A DNA stretch of 64,000 nucleotides from Microvelia longipes (GCA_018340805.1 JACMZG010000008.1:25794967-25858966); one strand, 5' to 3'; shown: positions 24,334 through 35,803, numbered from the stretch's first letter. Numbers and translations: made by a program. The notes: generated by a model from the letters alone, not told the origin.

Positions 24334-24479
24334 CTATATAAAATTATCTAAATCCACTTTTTGGGCTCGCAAGATGATCTCAGCAATAGTATTGACCATT
24401 TCCCACGAGTCCTCGTTGTTCAGCATGGTAGTTACTACGGTGTCGGGTGTGATAGGCCCATATATCATGGTTAGATTTA
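24334..24479 (-). pseudogene. R1-like LINE ORF2, extreme C-terminus (downstream piece)
   Basis: Minus-strand reading continues the piece at 35804-36292, from which it is separated by the Harbinger insertion. It gives LNLTMIYGPITPDTVVTTML, then EDSWEMVNTIAEIILRAQK, and ends at a TAG. This PITPDTVV..ML..EDSW...AEIILR pattern is the end of R1-clade reverse transcriptase ORFs. Joining the two sides at a single TAA keeps one open frame. Confidence 0.85.
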
Positions 24480-24497
24480 GGCCCGTATTCAAAGACG

Positions 24498-24592
24498 TTC
24501 CTAACATTTTCCTAACATTTCTCCTAACATTTTCCTAACATTCTCCTAAAACATTTTAACTTTTTCCTAACATTTTCCTAACTTTTTCCTAT
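24498..24592 (+). repeat. Harbinger subterminal repeat array, left
   Basis: About eight spaced copies of CCTAACATTTT or close variants (CCTAACATTCT, CCTAACTTTTT). The mirror array at the right end has at least twelve. Such arrays commonly bind the transposase or its Myb-like partner; that role is inferred. Confidence 0.8.
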
Positions 24593-24989
24593 CGTGTTTT
24601 AAAAGTCTTTTAGAGGCTTTATCGCAAAATATCAATGTTATTAACTTATTACCTGGATTTACGACACACTTTGTCATAAACAACAATGCGGCCTTGCTTT
24701 GGCGAATGTTAAATATATTAGAAACTTTATTTACATATGTTTTCAGTAAACAGTAGAGTTAATACAAATACAATGTTCAATTATTGTAACAGCTTTCATA
24801 AATAAAGCAGTATCAAGCGTTTTAAGTTTGAACGTGGACCAGGTTGTACGAATCCAAAGGTGTCTAAATGAAGACCTGTTAATCAGTGCAACACTGTTTT
24901 CATTTTGCTAAATCATTTACACAATTTTGTTTTTCGTATTTTGTCATCAAATTCATTTTTGATTGTGTAAATTTTTTTTTGGTATAATA

Positions 24990-25118
24990 ATGGCTGAATT
25001 ATTCACACCGGACCAACTGAATTTCCTCTTTGAATCGATAGCCCGCCACAAACAGACCATAGAAAATAAAAATCTGATTGTGTTAAAAGAATTTCAGGGT
25101 AAACTCCCTAATAGTAAG
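24990..25118 (+). pseudogene. Myb/SANT-like DNA-binding protein of Harbinger, first exon only
   Basis: Opens with ATG and gives 43 codons: MAELFTPDQLNFLFESIARH, then KQTIENK, ending PNSK. The donor AAG|gtaagt is at 25119. F.P.Q...L.E.I..HK..IENK is the start of the zeste/Myb-like domain encoded beside the transposase in PIF/Harbinger elements, where it aids nuclear import and end recognition. Its later exons are absent; the right inner inverted repeat begins 50 bp downstream. A truncated remnant of an autonomous ancestor is the simplest reading. Confidence 0.65.
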
Positions 25119-25361
25119 GTAAGTTGAATTAACAGTATTATGTAAATTTATGTAGATAGTTATTAATACGACAAAGTGTGTCGTAAATCCAGGTAATAAA
25201 TTAATAACATTGATATTTGCGATATATTACGTTATTTACAATGTATCGCTTTTTGACTTAACTACCTTAGGTTCTACCAAAAAAAAATCATGTAAAGCCT
25301 CTAAATGACTTTTAAAACACGGGAACGATCATTTAAATTTCGTGGCTTAAAAACAATTCCC

Positions 25362-25377
25362 TTACCTAAACCTAAGG
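25362..25377 (+). repeat. Target-site duplication of the LOA-like LINE, left copy
   Basis: TTACCTAAACCTAAGG, repeated exactly at 35620-35635 directly after the LINE's TTA-repeat tail. Collapsing the two copies joins the two halves of the Harbinger right arm. Confidence 0.85.
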
Positions 25378-25444
25378 GGCTAAAAGGGTTCTTGATTTGT
25401 CTACCATTGCTTTACTTACCTCTCGTGTGCTAATGTGACCTAAG

Positions 25445-25600
25445 TTTTTTTTGTTTTTTTTTTTAATAAATTCTTTATTTTAACAGAATAAGAATACAAT
25501 ACATAGTAAAAGAAATTTATACCTGCACTTTAGATTAATAAATAATCTGAGCTGTGCAGGTTGTAATGATTTTGTTTCAATATTTATTGGGTCTTATTCA
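25445..25600 (-). mobile_element. Possible short poly(A) retrocopy fragment
   Basis: Read on the minus strand, a short AT-rich segment with AATAAAGAATTTATT runs into a 20-base A-rich tract (25445-25464). It is separated from the inner LINE's own poly(A) by a large TA/CA microsatellite. It may be a second truncated retroelement end or part of the same one. Confidence 0.35.
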
Positions 25601-25607
25601 TATAGAT

Positions 25608-25680
<73 letters not shown>

Positions 25681-25865
25681 ACACATACACATATACACAT
25701 ATACATATATACATACACATACATATATACATATATATATACATATACATATATATACACACATATATATATATATATATATAATATATATATATTATAT
25801 ATATATATATATATATACATACACACACATACACACATATATATATATATACATATATATATATG
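25608..25865. repeat. (TA)n/(CATA)n compound microsatellite
   Basis: About 250 bp of TA with CACATA and CATACA blocks. Long Tyr/Ile frames on both strands are artefacts of the repeat. Confidence 0.95.
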
Positions 25866-26165
25866 TTTTTTTTTTTTTTAAATATTTTTGTATTTTTTAT
25901 TGAAAGCATGCGAAAAAAATGGTATGTCAAATATAAATATCTAACATATAAATTATAAACTTTTACTATAAATTTAGATTATTAATTGTTTGTTCAAATT
26001 AAGTGAGACATTAAAGGTTAATTCAAAATAGGAAAATGAGTAATTTTTAGTATAAACTTTGGTTTGATTAAGGTTTTTTTAATTGTTAATATCGTTTTCG
26101 AATTTTATTAAATGGGGTTTATGGATCAGAGAGAAAAATAATATAAAAATGCTTCTGTCAAAAGC

Positions 26166-29116
26166 CTATTGGTCTGAATTTTGTAAGTAAAATGTTTTTA
26201 GTTTAGTTTTCAGAATTGTCTTGTTGACTTTGTCGTCTTTTTGAAATAACAATAGTAAGTCTGGTGGAAGTCTGTTAAGTATTGTAGGTGCTACATATGT
26301 CCAGTAAGTCTGTGCTGTACTTGTCCTAGTTTAGGTGTTAGATAAAGATTTCTTATCTCGCCTCTAGTTCCCTTGCCATGATTAATATGTACTAGGTTAT
26401 TTTTATATTTATAAGCATGCATAAGGCAAGTTAATGAGTACATTTGGTTAATATTTAAGATTTCTAATTTTGTAAACAACGGTTTACTTGAGTGATCTCT
26501 AGGTTTCTGTAAGATGGTCCTAAGTATTGCCTTTTGTTGCCTATGAACCGCTTCCTTGAGAGTAGCACAAGCCGACCCCCAGGCAATCAGACCATACTGT
26601 ATTATCGAATTAGTTATACCATAGTATAGAGTGCGGAGTTGTGCCACGCTCAAGAAACCGGTCATTTGAGCAAATATAAAAATTTGTTTCCTTAATTTAA
26701 TAATTAAGTTCTCAACGTGCTTCTTCCAAGTAAGGCACTCATCTACTACAATACCTAAGTAGGTGGCTTGATTTACTTTACTAATACTAGGACAAGTACA
26801 AGGTAAAGGATATGTACCATGACACTGTGTACTGTGAACTCTAAGTTTAGTCTGTATGTCTTGTGCAGTAGATGTCATAGTGAAAGTCATATAACAAGTC
26901 TTATTTATGTTCAATGTCAGTAAGTTGGAGTCCAGCCAGTTTTTTTATAAGTTTCATGTCTTTTTCTAAGTTAGTCATCGTCTCAGTAATGGTTTGTTCG
27001 CCACATAAGATGATAGCATCGTCCGCATAGCCTAATATTATAGAGCTTAAAGGAAGCTTAAATATGTTATTTATGTGTATAATAAATAACAAAGGACCGA
27101 GAACTGTGCCTTGAGGGATAGAGAACTTAGTGGTGAAGTCCTGACTTAAAGTCTGGTTGACCCGGACACGACTGTTTCTATTAGACAAATAGCTTTGAAA
27201 CCATTTCAACACAGTATCTCTTAATCCAATATTTTTTAACTTTTTAATTAAAAGATGATGGGATACAGTGTCGAAGGCTTTAGCTAAATCAATAAATATA
27301 GCGGCTGGTTTTTTTCCTCTGTCTAACCATGAATTTATAATATTTACTAATTTAGCCATCGCATCTTGGGTACCTAAATGTGGTCTAAATCCAAATTGAG
27401 ATTCGCTTAGTATGTTGTTAGATTCCAAGTGCTTCAGCAATTGAATTTTAACAATTTTTTTCTAAAATTTTTGATAATTTGATAGTAACGAGATAGGCCT
27501 GTAATTATGTACTAGTTGCGGATCCCCTTTCTTAAAAAGAGGATTGATTATAGCTATTTTTAATAGATCTGGAAATATTCCGGATTGAAAACTACACTTA
27601 ATGATGTGCAACAGAGGTTGTATTAAATATATTTTATATGTTTTAATAAAATCTACAGTAACATTATCGTGTCCAGGTGCTGAACCACCTCTAAGATCGG
27701 ATATAGCTTTCTCAACGTCTTGCTCTTTAACTAACAACTCCCGCCAGGCATTGTCCTCGCTTATTTCACAGTTCTCGGACTCTGTGTTATTTATCTGATC
27801 AATTTTAGCAGCATAGGTCTCTCCTACTGAGGAGAAGTAGCTAGCTACTAAGTCAGCAGCTTTTTGTGGTTTGTCCAGCGCGTCTACAGGTTCTGTGTCA
27901 GTTTTGTCAGTAATGTGGTGTATGACAGTTTTGTTTTTAGTTTTACCCATTGATTCGTTTATTATTTGCCAAATCTTTTTAATATTATTTCAGCCTTTTC
28001 TATTTTAATTTTGTAGTATTTATTTTTTGATTTTTTGATTAGCTTTTTGAACTGCTTACTGTATTTTTAACATATTCCTTTAATTTTAAATTAAAAGGTT
28101 GCTTACGAAGTTTACGTTCTAGCTTTTCCTTAACTCTGAGAGAATGTATTAGGCCCTGGCTCATCCAAGGTTGGAGTGCCATGAATTTTTTTCTATAATG
28201 TATATTACTTTTTTCTGAAGACTGGTCAATTAAATTATTTATAGTAGAGATAAAACTATAGTTATTTGGTTAACTTCTGTGTTACTAATTGTATCCGTCC
28301 ATAGTTCCTGTTGTAGTAGTGTTTTTAGTTTGTCATTGTTAATTTATTTCTTGTTGTTCTGTCTGTTTGTAGAGATGTTCTAGTTTTAGTAGTACTAATA
28401 TTGCAATAAACTGAATAGTGGTCCGTAACATAAGTTTTTATAGTTCCACATGTTATGTTATTTACGAGTGAAGATGATGCAGCAAATGATCTATAGTTGA
28501 TTTTGAATCGTTAATTTCCCTTGTAGGGCCTTCGATCAAAGATTCCATCTTATTTTTATGCATAACACTCATATAATCATTACCTTCTAGCTTGTTCACG
28601 TCATTTTCGTAATCTAAAATATTTATATTGATATCGCCAATGATAATGATTTTATAGCCCTTGATTTGTTTTATTAGATTATCTAGTTCACATAGAAATG
28701 TTCTGACTTGGCTATTGGGTGATCTATACAAGGAAACTATTTTTTATTTTAAGTTTTTTTAAAGTTAAAACCAAGCAGTTACTTTCTGTTAGTTCTTTTT
28801 CTTCAAATTCTATATCAGGATAAATATGTTTCCTCGTATAGATCACAATGCCACTGTTCTGGTTGTAATTAAACTCGGTGGCTATTAACGCATACTCTGA
28901 AAGATTATATAAATTTAAAGGTAAGTTTTTAATTCTAGCTTCAGATAAAATTATTATATCAGGCCTTATTTGCATCTCTTTTAGTTTGATACAGAATTCG
29001 TCTAGATTTCTATGCAAACTACGTATATTCATATGAATAACATTTATGCCACTATTCAGTTTATTGCTGGTATCGTCTGATATATTACACAAATCTATAT
29101 ATTTCCCCTGATCCAA
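26166..29116 (-). pseudogene. LINE ORF2: endonuclease and reverse transcriptase, frameshifted
   Basis: Read from 29116 downward. An APE-type endonuclease starts INVIHMNIRSLHRNLDEF, then PDIIILSEAR, YRSPN (28731-28700) and the IIIIGDINI / STIDHLLHH blocks. The first two endonuclease pieces overlap in different frames at 28724-28731. A linker follows around 28050-28200 with PWMSQG. Reverse transcriptase then shows APGHDNV and NYRPISLLSNYQKF (27950-27462), QFGFR..GTQDA, AFIDLAKAFDTVSH-like, PQGTVLGPLL and YADDA (27440-26901). The thumb follows with TYLGIVVDECLTWKKHV (26914-26291). After a further shift, APTILNRLP leads to a stop at 26166-26168. At least four breaks, so inactive. Family assignment is sure, clade not. 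Confidence 0.9.
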
Positions 29117-29284
29117 ATCTGTGTTAGAACTTGTGAAAATTAATGTACAAATTTTGTATTATTAAAACCCTTAGTTCATTATTATTTTTATAATTAATTT
29201 TTATGATTAAATATAAAATTAACAAAAAAAAAACATGCAATAAATAAGCAAATGAATCATGCGATAGTAAATTAATAAATCTAG

Positions 29285-29746
29285 TCATTGGGAAATGGCT
29301 GATTGGGCGAGTTGATTTTTCAGCTCAGCTAAATTATGCTTGTTCCTTATGAGTAACGCTTTAGTATTTTCCACAACTCGGACCAAAATTTTTCCATCTT
29401 TAGTCCATACCCACGCTACTTTCTTATCTTTTTTCAGCTGTCTACATTCATATAGCAAGCTTTTAGAAGCGGGGGCAAGATGTTCATACAGTAGGACTCT
29501 ATCCTCACTGAATGTAGCATTCAATTGTTTAGCAGTAATTTTCTTAATTTTAGATTGATTTATCCAGTTGTTCTTCATAAACCTGCTACCAAGATGTGCT
29601 ACTATAGAGGGGACGCGGTTAGAGTTTCTGGGTTTGACTCTGTGTGCTACCTGTGTAAGTGTTCCTTTTATAAGTGTTACTGTCCTTAGTCCTCGTCTCT
29701 TTGAACCTGTCTTTGTCTTGTCTGATGTAACATGTCTGCGTCTTTT
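29285..29746 (-). pseudogene. LINE ORF1, C-terminal part with FP-like domain
   Basis: An open frame of 153 codons with no Met at its upper end begins KRRRHVTSDKTKTG, directly after an in-frame stop at 29747-29749. It then reads VPSIVAHLGSRFMKNNWINQ, EHLAPASKSLLYECR, VAWVWTKDGKILVR and a coiled tail, ending at 29285. The L.P..K.LL...R......WVWTKDGKI..R pattern is the FP-type C-terminal domain found in CR1/Jockey-type ORF1 proteins, which bind nucleic acid in the retrotransposition particle. The N-terminal half is missing, so the copy is 5'-truncated. Confidence 0.75.
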
Positions 29747-29749
29747 TTA

Positions 29750-30626
29750 TTGTGAGAGGCTGGTCCTACAATGTCAGAGGAACTGGAACTCAGGGAATAG
29801 CTGAGGAAACTCTGATGACGCTATTCCAGGACCGCACGTGCGTGATGAAGAATCACACCCTTCACGAGGTAGCCCTGTCTCGCTGAACACGGCGGATCTA
29901 GATTGGATATCGATATTAATCCCCAATGGCTGGCTTGCCAATCATTGGCTCCTGAGGGGAAGCCGAGGTGTGCGGCTAAAGGGATAGCGACCCAGTAGAC
30001 CCGAGCTCAAATACCACACCCCCACAGACACAAACATAAACCCACATTGGTCACTTCTCTCAGACTGTGGACTAGGGTGGCACTAGTTAGATTGAGGGCC
30101 GGTGGCGCCGATCTGGATACAGGCATACGGCTGCAGGTCTTGACACTCCTGGGCTGCTTGAGGCTGTGTGGTGTCCCGCCCCTGGTCTTGCCAACTAGGG
30201 GGGCTGACTCCGGGCCAGGTTGGACTGGTCAGCACCTCAGGTTAACTCAGGCTACGGCTTGAGGGATCTCTCGTACCTTTACTTCCAGGATCCTTAGGAT
30301 ATGGCACCTGGGTTGGAGAGGTGAACGGTGCGTGGGAGGCTGCGTCCCTGCCTCCAGACTTCTCCACTGGAACCTAGCCCTCGCTGATCAATGCCACCAT
30401 GTCAACACGAGAGAGATTACCGTAACACAGTACTTTTTAACAATAAACAATACAAACACTCACCTCTTATGCATACGAAGTATGCAAAAAAACAATGGAA
30501 AAGACAAATAATAATTTTATAGGTTTGTCAGTGTCAAATAAAGAGACGGAATCATCTCCAGATTCCACCTGTGAAGAAAACAGTTTTAGACTTTTGTGAA
30601 AGTGTAAGTGTTTTAAAAAGACAATT
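29750..30626 (+). other. GC-richer leader of the LOA-like LINE
   Basis: Base composition shifts sharply from the surrounding AT-rich DNA. It holds no convincing ORF, and the plus-strand open frames here (29568-29804, 30047-30262) lack protein motifs. It most likely represents the 5' UTR of the element whose ORF1 starts near 30627. The boundary with the inner LINE is placed at the stop flanking its ORF1 frame. Confidence 0.55.
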
Positions 30627-32025
30627 ATGGAACCAGGCAAGGCAGTTGGCGCACCAGAGACTGGCATTGCTAATCAGATGGAAACGCTGGCACTGCTCTC
30701 TCCTGATCCATCAAACAGCCAATCCTCTACTACACGAGGCTCTGAAAGGGATCTGACTGAAGAGACTGGTTTGGATGTGTCGCTGTTGGAGGAGGATGAG
30801 CTCCTCGCTGGTGCGATACCAGAGCACATCGGATGTCAGTGAACTGTCTAGAGAGCACTCACGGTTAGCTAAGAGGCGTAAGAATCCCGTAGGAAAGCAA
30901 GAAAAAGAGAAGCTAAAAAGTTGCTTGAGAAACATGAGTACTTGGAACGTTGAAGAAGAAAGCAATGAAAGTGTGGCATCTGAAGGAGTGCCCGCAGAAA
31001 AGCCTGTTCTTCTGTCTCCCATAAACTGGGAAAGATACTTCTCAGTCGGGAGGATCAGGAGTGCGTCAGGCTGGCCAGCGGGCTTCCCAGAAAGGTACCA
31101 ACTTCAATTTGTCCAAGGAAAATGATCCTACTTCTCATAACAGCTTAAACATGAAGAGAAGAAAGAGTCATGCTAATGATAGACCTATGAGCAAAGCGGA
31201 GATTGCTGTTGCCAGGGAAGGGCTTCCAAAGGCTCCTAGATCTGCGACAGGAGAGACGGTACTACTCAAACGCCAGCCGCCGAAAGGGAGGGCTGGCGAG
31301 GGTAATACCGGTTCAGCTCCTAGTAAGAGAAAGAAGTCGGAGAACTCCCCTGGTGAAGCAAGAGCAAAGAAGAAGCCTTGCCCGGGACCAGGAGGTGCAG
31401 GAGACGGTAACGCTCCAGCGCCGAACGGTTCTGGAAAGGGTGGATCCTATGCTGAGGCCGCTTCAAGGAGGAATCTGCAACTCGTAGTCATACCTGAGGA
31501 AGGCTCACTCACAGAGGAAGACGCCGAGGCTCTGAGGGAAGACCTTATTGAGTCCCTCGTCGGGGCTACTGAGGATTCTCAAGGGAATCCGACGGGCCTT
31601 AGACTGAGGTTCTACAAGACGGGTCTGATCGAAGAGGGTTGGTTTCTGATCACCTGTGTAGATGAGACGACTAGGGATTGGACGCTTAACTGGAAACCGA
31701 GACAGCCGGGCTATAGTGTAGTTCCTTACAAGGATGCACCATGGCCTGTAAAAATCTGTTTTACGGTTAGAGTCAAATCTCTCGATCTTCTCGGGTAATT
31801 AGACGTATAAGATGCCAGAATGACTTCCAGGCTGAAACCTGGAAACATGTATCAAGCAAGGAAGGTAAAGGGAGCTGGCAGCTTGTTTTTCTTGTAAAGC
31901 CAGAGATTGCCCGTGCCATCGCCGAGGAGGGCTCTTGCATTGCGTTTGAGGCAACGACCATAAAGGTTTTTGTTTCATCCCGCTTTACTCCGGAGCCCAA
32001 ACCCGGTGAGGAGGGTCAGTCTTAA
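30627..32025 (+). pseudogene. LOA-like LINE ORF1 with DUF4780-like domain, frameshifted
   Basis: Four overlapping pieces in different frames. The first is MEPGKAVGAPETGIANQM to LLEEDELLAG (30627 onward). The second is a basic middle, SRLAKRRKNPVGKQEKEKLK (around 30860-30920). The third is 31061-31798, with a Lys/Arg-rich nucleic-acid-binding region and a DUF4780-like fold (LVVIPEEGSLTEEDAEAL to FLITCVDETTRDW). The last continues in another frame, IRRIRCQNDFQAETWKHV to a TAA at 32023-32025. DUF4780 occurs in insect LINE ORF1 proteins and is presumed to bind element RNA. ORF2 begins five bases later, suggesting coupled translation in the intact ancestor. At least three frameshifts break it here. 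Confidence 0.75.
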
Positions 32026-32030
32026 GGCTG

Positions 32031-35000
32031 ATGGAGTCCCCCTGCAGGAAAAGCACATCCACCTCCACAGAAAGTCACTTGCAGGTAAGACAAATCAATC
32101 TCCATCACTGCAAAAGTGCCAATTCTGATTTATTGAAGCTTTTGTCAGTGAGGAGAATGGTTGTTTTGATTCAAGAACCTTATGCTTTCAGGGGAAGAAT
32201 AAGAGGATTGGCTGGAAAAGGAGGGTCCATCTATGCCAATCACCCAAAAGGAGAAAATCCAAGGGCATGCATCTGGACGTCCCCCGATTTGAAGGTGATG
32301 CACCTGCGACATCTTGGGTCGAGGGATGCGGTTAGTGTGCTCTTGGAAATTCCGGACGAAAATGGACAAAATAAAAAGGTAATATTCAGCTCTGTCTACC
32401 TGCCATATGACAGTGATACTCCCCCACCATCGGAGGAATTTACTGCTATCACAGAGTATGCCAGGGAGAAAAAGTTACCATTAATTTTAGGATGTGATTC
32501 AAACAGCCATAACCAGGTTTGGGGAAGCTCAGATACTAATGATCGGGGTGAGAGCCTACTTGGTTATTTACTGAACACGAATCTTGAAATTGTCAATAAA
32601 GGTAGAGAGCCTACATTTGTAAACAAATGTAGACAAGAAATTCTTGATATACTTTAGCCTCCTTGAATGTATTATAGTTTATTTCAGACTGGAAAGTCAC
32701 AAATGACATAGTTACATCTGATCATCGGATGATTAACTTTAATGTTCATTTCATGTGAAAGATACAGAATCAAAACGAAACCCTAGATTTGCAGACTGGT
32801 CAAGGTACAGAGAATCCTTGATCACGAGTGCAGAAGAAGGGAACAATAATATAAAGACAGCATCTGAACTGGATGCGGAAGCAGAAGCTCTATCCTCTGA
32901 ACTTCTAAAAGCTTACGAAAACGCCTGTCTTCCTCAACCGCCCTCTGAAAAGAGGGTAAGATGGTGGAACCGGGAGATCGAAGGGCTAAGGAGGGATATG
33001 AGGAAAGCGTTTAATAGAGCTTATAGCAAAAAGAATGACAATGCTCTCTGGGACCAATTCAGAAGCATTCAAAAAGCATACAATAAAACTAAACAAGCTA
33101 GCAAAAGAGCGACCTGGAGGGAATTCTGTAGTGACATACAAAGTGTACCAGAAGCCTCTAGGCTAAGTAAGATAGTTAAAGATGAATTTAATGAAAAGTT
33201 GGGAATCCTAAAACAAGAAGATGGAACTTGGACCGATTCTTGTGAAAGGCAGAGGACATTATTCTCGCTAGACTCAAGAACATTTACTGTGCCAGCATCG
33301 CAATGGGATACATACCAAGATATGGAAGAAGTCTCGAGTTGTCTATATTCCTAAACCAGGAAAGAATGACTATACTTCAGCTAAATCTTTCAGACCTATA
33401 AGTTTATCTTCATTCATGCTTAAGATTCTTGAGAGATTGGTGGATAAATTCCTTATGGAAACTATGTTAAAGACTATCCTTTCCATGAGAATCAGCATGC
33501 GTATAGAAAAGCAAAATCAGTAGAGACAGCATTACATGCCCTTGTTAGGAGAATAGAAAAAGCCCAAAACCACAAACTTTTTGCAATGGCACTCTTTTTT
33601 GACGTAGAGGGAGCCTTTGATAAAGTTAGTGCAAAGGTAATTGAAAAGTTTCTTCTAGAAAAGAATACGCCCCCTCAAATAATACGTTGGGTCAGTGACA
33701 TGCTAACAAATAGAGTTATAACTACAGGCATTGGAGAAATCCAACTTGAGGATGTAGTGAGTAGAGGCTGCCCTCAAGGCAGTTGCCTGTCTCCTCATCT
33801 GTGGTGCCTTGTTATGGATAGTTTATTGGTGAGACTAAATGAAGATAATCTGTATGCCCAAGCATATGCTGACGATGGGCTTATACTGATTACAGGGAAG
33901 TTTCTGTCAACAGTATGTGAACGCATGCAGTATGCTTGTAAAGTATTAGAAAAGTGGTGTGTAGTGAGGTCGGCCTCTCAATCAACCCAGATAAGACGGA
34001 CCTCATGCTATTCACTAACAAAAGAGACTTAAAAGAAGTAAGGTATCCTAAACTCTTTGGGAAACATTTAGCCTTGAGGAGTGAAGTCAAATATGTGGGA
34101 GTGACTTTGGATCCTAAATTAAGTTGGAAAATACATGTAGAAAAAATAGTCCATAAAGCAACCTCAATAATGTGGCAATTAAGGAGAATAGTAAGTAAGA
34201 CGTGGGGGCTTTCGCCAAAATTGATGAGATGGATCTACACAGCTATTGTCCGGCCAAAGATCCAATTCGGAGCAATTGCCTGGTGGCCCTCTGTAGAGAA
34301 ACAGTACATAAAGAAAAAATTAGGAAAAGTCCAAAGATTGATATCATTGGGCATTGTGGGCTGTATGAAATCTACTCCTTCAGCTGCCCTGGACGTTATT
34401 CTTGGGCTACCCCCCTTACATGTCTGGATCAAGAGAATAGCCATGGCTACCTGTCTGAGACTGGAATCTAACAGTCAGTGGAAAGATGAAGGCAGGGACT
34501 ATGGGCATGTAAAAATTTCAAAAATAATGAAAGAGAAATTCCTATCCTAAAAGCAGGGATTCCCAAGCCACCAAATACTCTTAAGCTTAAGCGATCCTTT
34601 ACCTCTAGGATTCCTTCAAGAGACGAGTGGAAGTGTGGAGAGCACTCCTTCCCAGAGGGATCTCTCATCTGCTTTACTGACGGCTCGAGGATGGAAACTA
34701 CGGGGTTCGCTGGAGCTGGACTGTATATCAAGGAGTTAGAAGAGAAAAGATATTACCCACTAGGAAATCTAGCAACTGTGTATCAATCCAAGGTTTTGCT
34801 ATTTTAAAAACTTCGGAACTTTTGCTAGAAAGGGATATTCAAGATAAAAGCATCTTTATATGCTCAGATAGTCAGGCTGCAATCAAGGCAATAGACTCAC
34901 CCAGTGTCTCCAGTGCACTGGCAGGAGAATGTCAACAACAGCTAGAGTTACTTGGGAGAAAAAAATAAAGTTACACTGGTTTGGGTCCCTGGTCACTCTG

Positions 35001-35525
35001 GAGTAGAGGGGAATGAGACCGCTGATGAACTAGCCAGGGAAGGCTCCTCTGAACCCTTTAAAGGACCAGAACCAGCTATAGGACTTACCAGAAGCAAAGT
35101 CAATTTCCTTTTAGATGACTGGGCGATGGTGAAAACCAGGGATGCTCTTCAAACCAAAAGCTAATTGCAGACAAGCTAGGAAAATGTTGAAGAAAGCCAA
35201 CAAAGCCATGAGTATATGGGCTCTCTCTTTGGGGAGGAAGAGCTTAAGATACCTGGTAGGTATCTTGACAGGTCACTGCTGGCTTCAGAGACATTTGCAT
35301 ACCATGAAAATAAAAGCAGAGCCAACGTGTCCCAAGTGTGAAGTTGGGGAGGAGACGACAGATCACTTTTTGGGATCGTGTGAAGCATACGCTAGATTGA
35401 GGTTTAGTATATTTGGATCAGCCACTCTTCTGGACGACGACTTAGTGAAACTCCCATGGGCAGACGTTCTGAAGTTCATTAAGGAATCAGACAGGTTCAA
35501 AGAGAATAGAGATTCTATTAGGTAA
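32031..35525 (+). pseudogene. LOA-like LINE ORF2: EN-RT-RNase H-zinc knuckle, frameshifted
   Basis: The endonuclease (32031-32657) shows QINLHHCKSA, VLIQEPYAF, SSVYLPYDSDTPPPSEEF, LGCDSNSHNQVWGS and NRxxEPTFVN-like blocks. The pre-RT region (32755-33354) has RWWNREIEGLR and SVPEASRLSK. Reverse transcriptase continues in another frame with RVVYIPKPGKNDY and SFRPISLSSFMLKILERL, then FFDVEGAFDKVS, GCPQGSCLSP and YADDGL (33586-33960). The thumb is at 33954-34550 (YVGVTLDPKLSW). RNase H follows: CFTDGSRMETTGFAGAG, CSDSQAAIKA, VPGHSGVEGNETADELA (up to 35164). A C-terminal knuckle CPKCEVGEETTDHFLGSC ends the ORF at 35525. Several frameshifts and a gap before RT make it inactive. Endonuclease nicking with target-primed reverse transcription is the known mechanism of the family. 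Confidence 0.9.
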
Positions 35526-35604
35526 GAGGTGAGGACGTTCTTGGGGCTGGCAAAAAGCGTCCCAGAGACATAATTGCTAAGATCTAGGATCTTCCCCACC
35601 TTTA

Positions 35605-35619
35605 CTATTATTATTATTA
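35605..35619 (+). repeat. (TTA)n 3' tail of the LOA-like LINE
   Basis: Short trinucleotide tail immediately before the right target duplication. R1/LOA-group elements often end in such short microsatellites instead of poly(A). Confidence 0.8.
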
Positions 35620-35635
35620 TTACCTAAACCTAAGG
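35620..35635 (+). repeat. Target-site duplication of the LOA-like LINE, right copy
   Basis: TTACCTAAACCTAAGG, identical to 25362-25377. Confidence 0.85.
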
Positions 35636-35639
35636 TGAG

Positions 35640-35782
35640 TGTTAGGAGAATGTTAGGAAAAAGTTAGGTGTTAGGAAAATGTGAGGAAAATGTTAAGAGA
35701 ATGTTAGAAAATGTTAGGAAAAGTTAGGTGTTAGGAGAATGTTAGGAAAATGTTAGGAAAAAGTTAGGAAAATGTTAGGAAA
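35640..35782 (+). repeat. Harbinger subterminal repeat array, right
   Basis: At least a dozen spaced copies of AAAATGTTAGG/AAAAGTTAGG, the inverse of the array at 24498-24592, running up to the right terminal repeat. Confidence 0.85.
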
Positions 35783-35803
35783 ACTCTTTGAATACGGGCC
35801 TTA

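Larger units (their letters stand above)
25866..29749 (-). mobile_element. CR1/Jockey-type LINE
   Basis: Minus-strand non-LTR element with a poly(A) end (T run 25866-25879), an AATAAA just before it, a 3' UTR, ORF2 (29116 down to 26166) and a 5'-truncated ORF1 (29746-29285). Endonuclease and reverse transcriptase motifs resemble CR1/L2-group elements, while the poly(A) tail is more Jockey-like, so the clade is left open. It sits in the 5' region of the LOA-like LINE in opposite orientation. Confidence 0.8.
25378..35619 (+). mobile_element. LOA-like LINE with another LINE inserted in its 5' region
   Basis: Bounded by the 16-bp duplications at 25362-25377 and 35620-35635, and ending in a (TTA)n tail (about 35605-35619). 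The 5' piece is 25378-about 25444. Then follow minus-strand retroelement DNA (25445-about 29749), a GC-richer leader (about 29750-30626), ORF1 (30627-32025) and ORF2 (32031-35525) with endonuclease, reverse transcriptase, RNase H and zinc knuckle. RNase H separates it from R1 proper and points to LOA. All frames are broken. The exact 5' junctions with the inner LINE are estimated. Confidence 0.8.
24480..35800. mobile_element. PIF/Harbinger-type transposon, interrupted by a LINE
   Basis: Terminal inverted repeats GGCCCGTATTCAAAGA (24480-24495) and its inverse at 35785-35800 are flanked by TTA on both sides (24477-24479, 35801-35803), the 3-bp target preference of this superfamily. Inside each end is an array of CCTAACATTTT-type words. 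A longer inner inverted repeat follows: 24598-24680 versus 25168-25233 and 25293-25321. Without the LINE insertion (25378-35619) and its 16-bp duplication, it is about 1,063 bp. It carries one exon of a Myb/SANT-like protein but no transposase, so it is non-autonomous. Confidence 0.85.

Noticed and set aside
26291..29578. Intact LINE able to move
   Set aside because: ORF2 is split by at least four frame breaks and ORF1 lacks its N-terminal half.
30047..30262. Coding ORF in the GC-richer leader of the LOA-like LINE
   Set aside because: It has no recognisable domain, and both strands are open because of the higher GC content.
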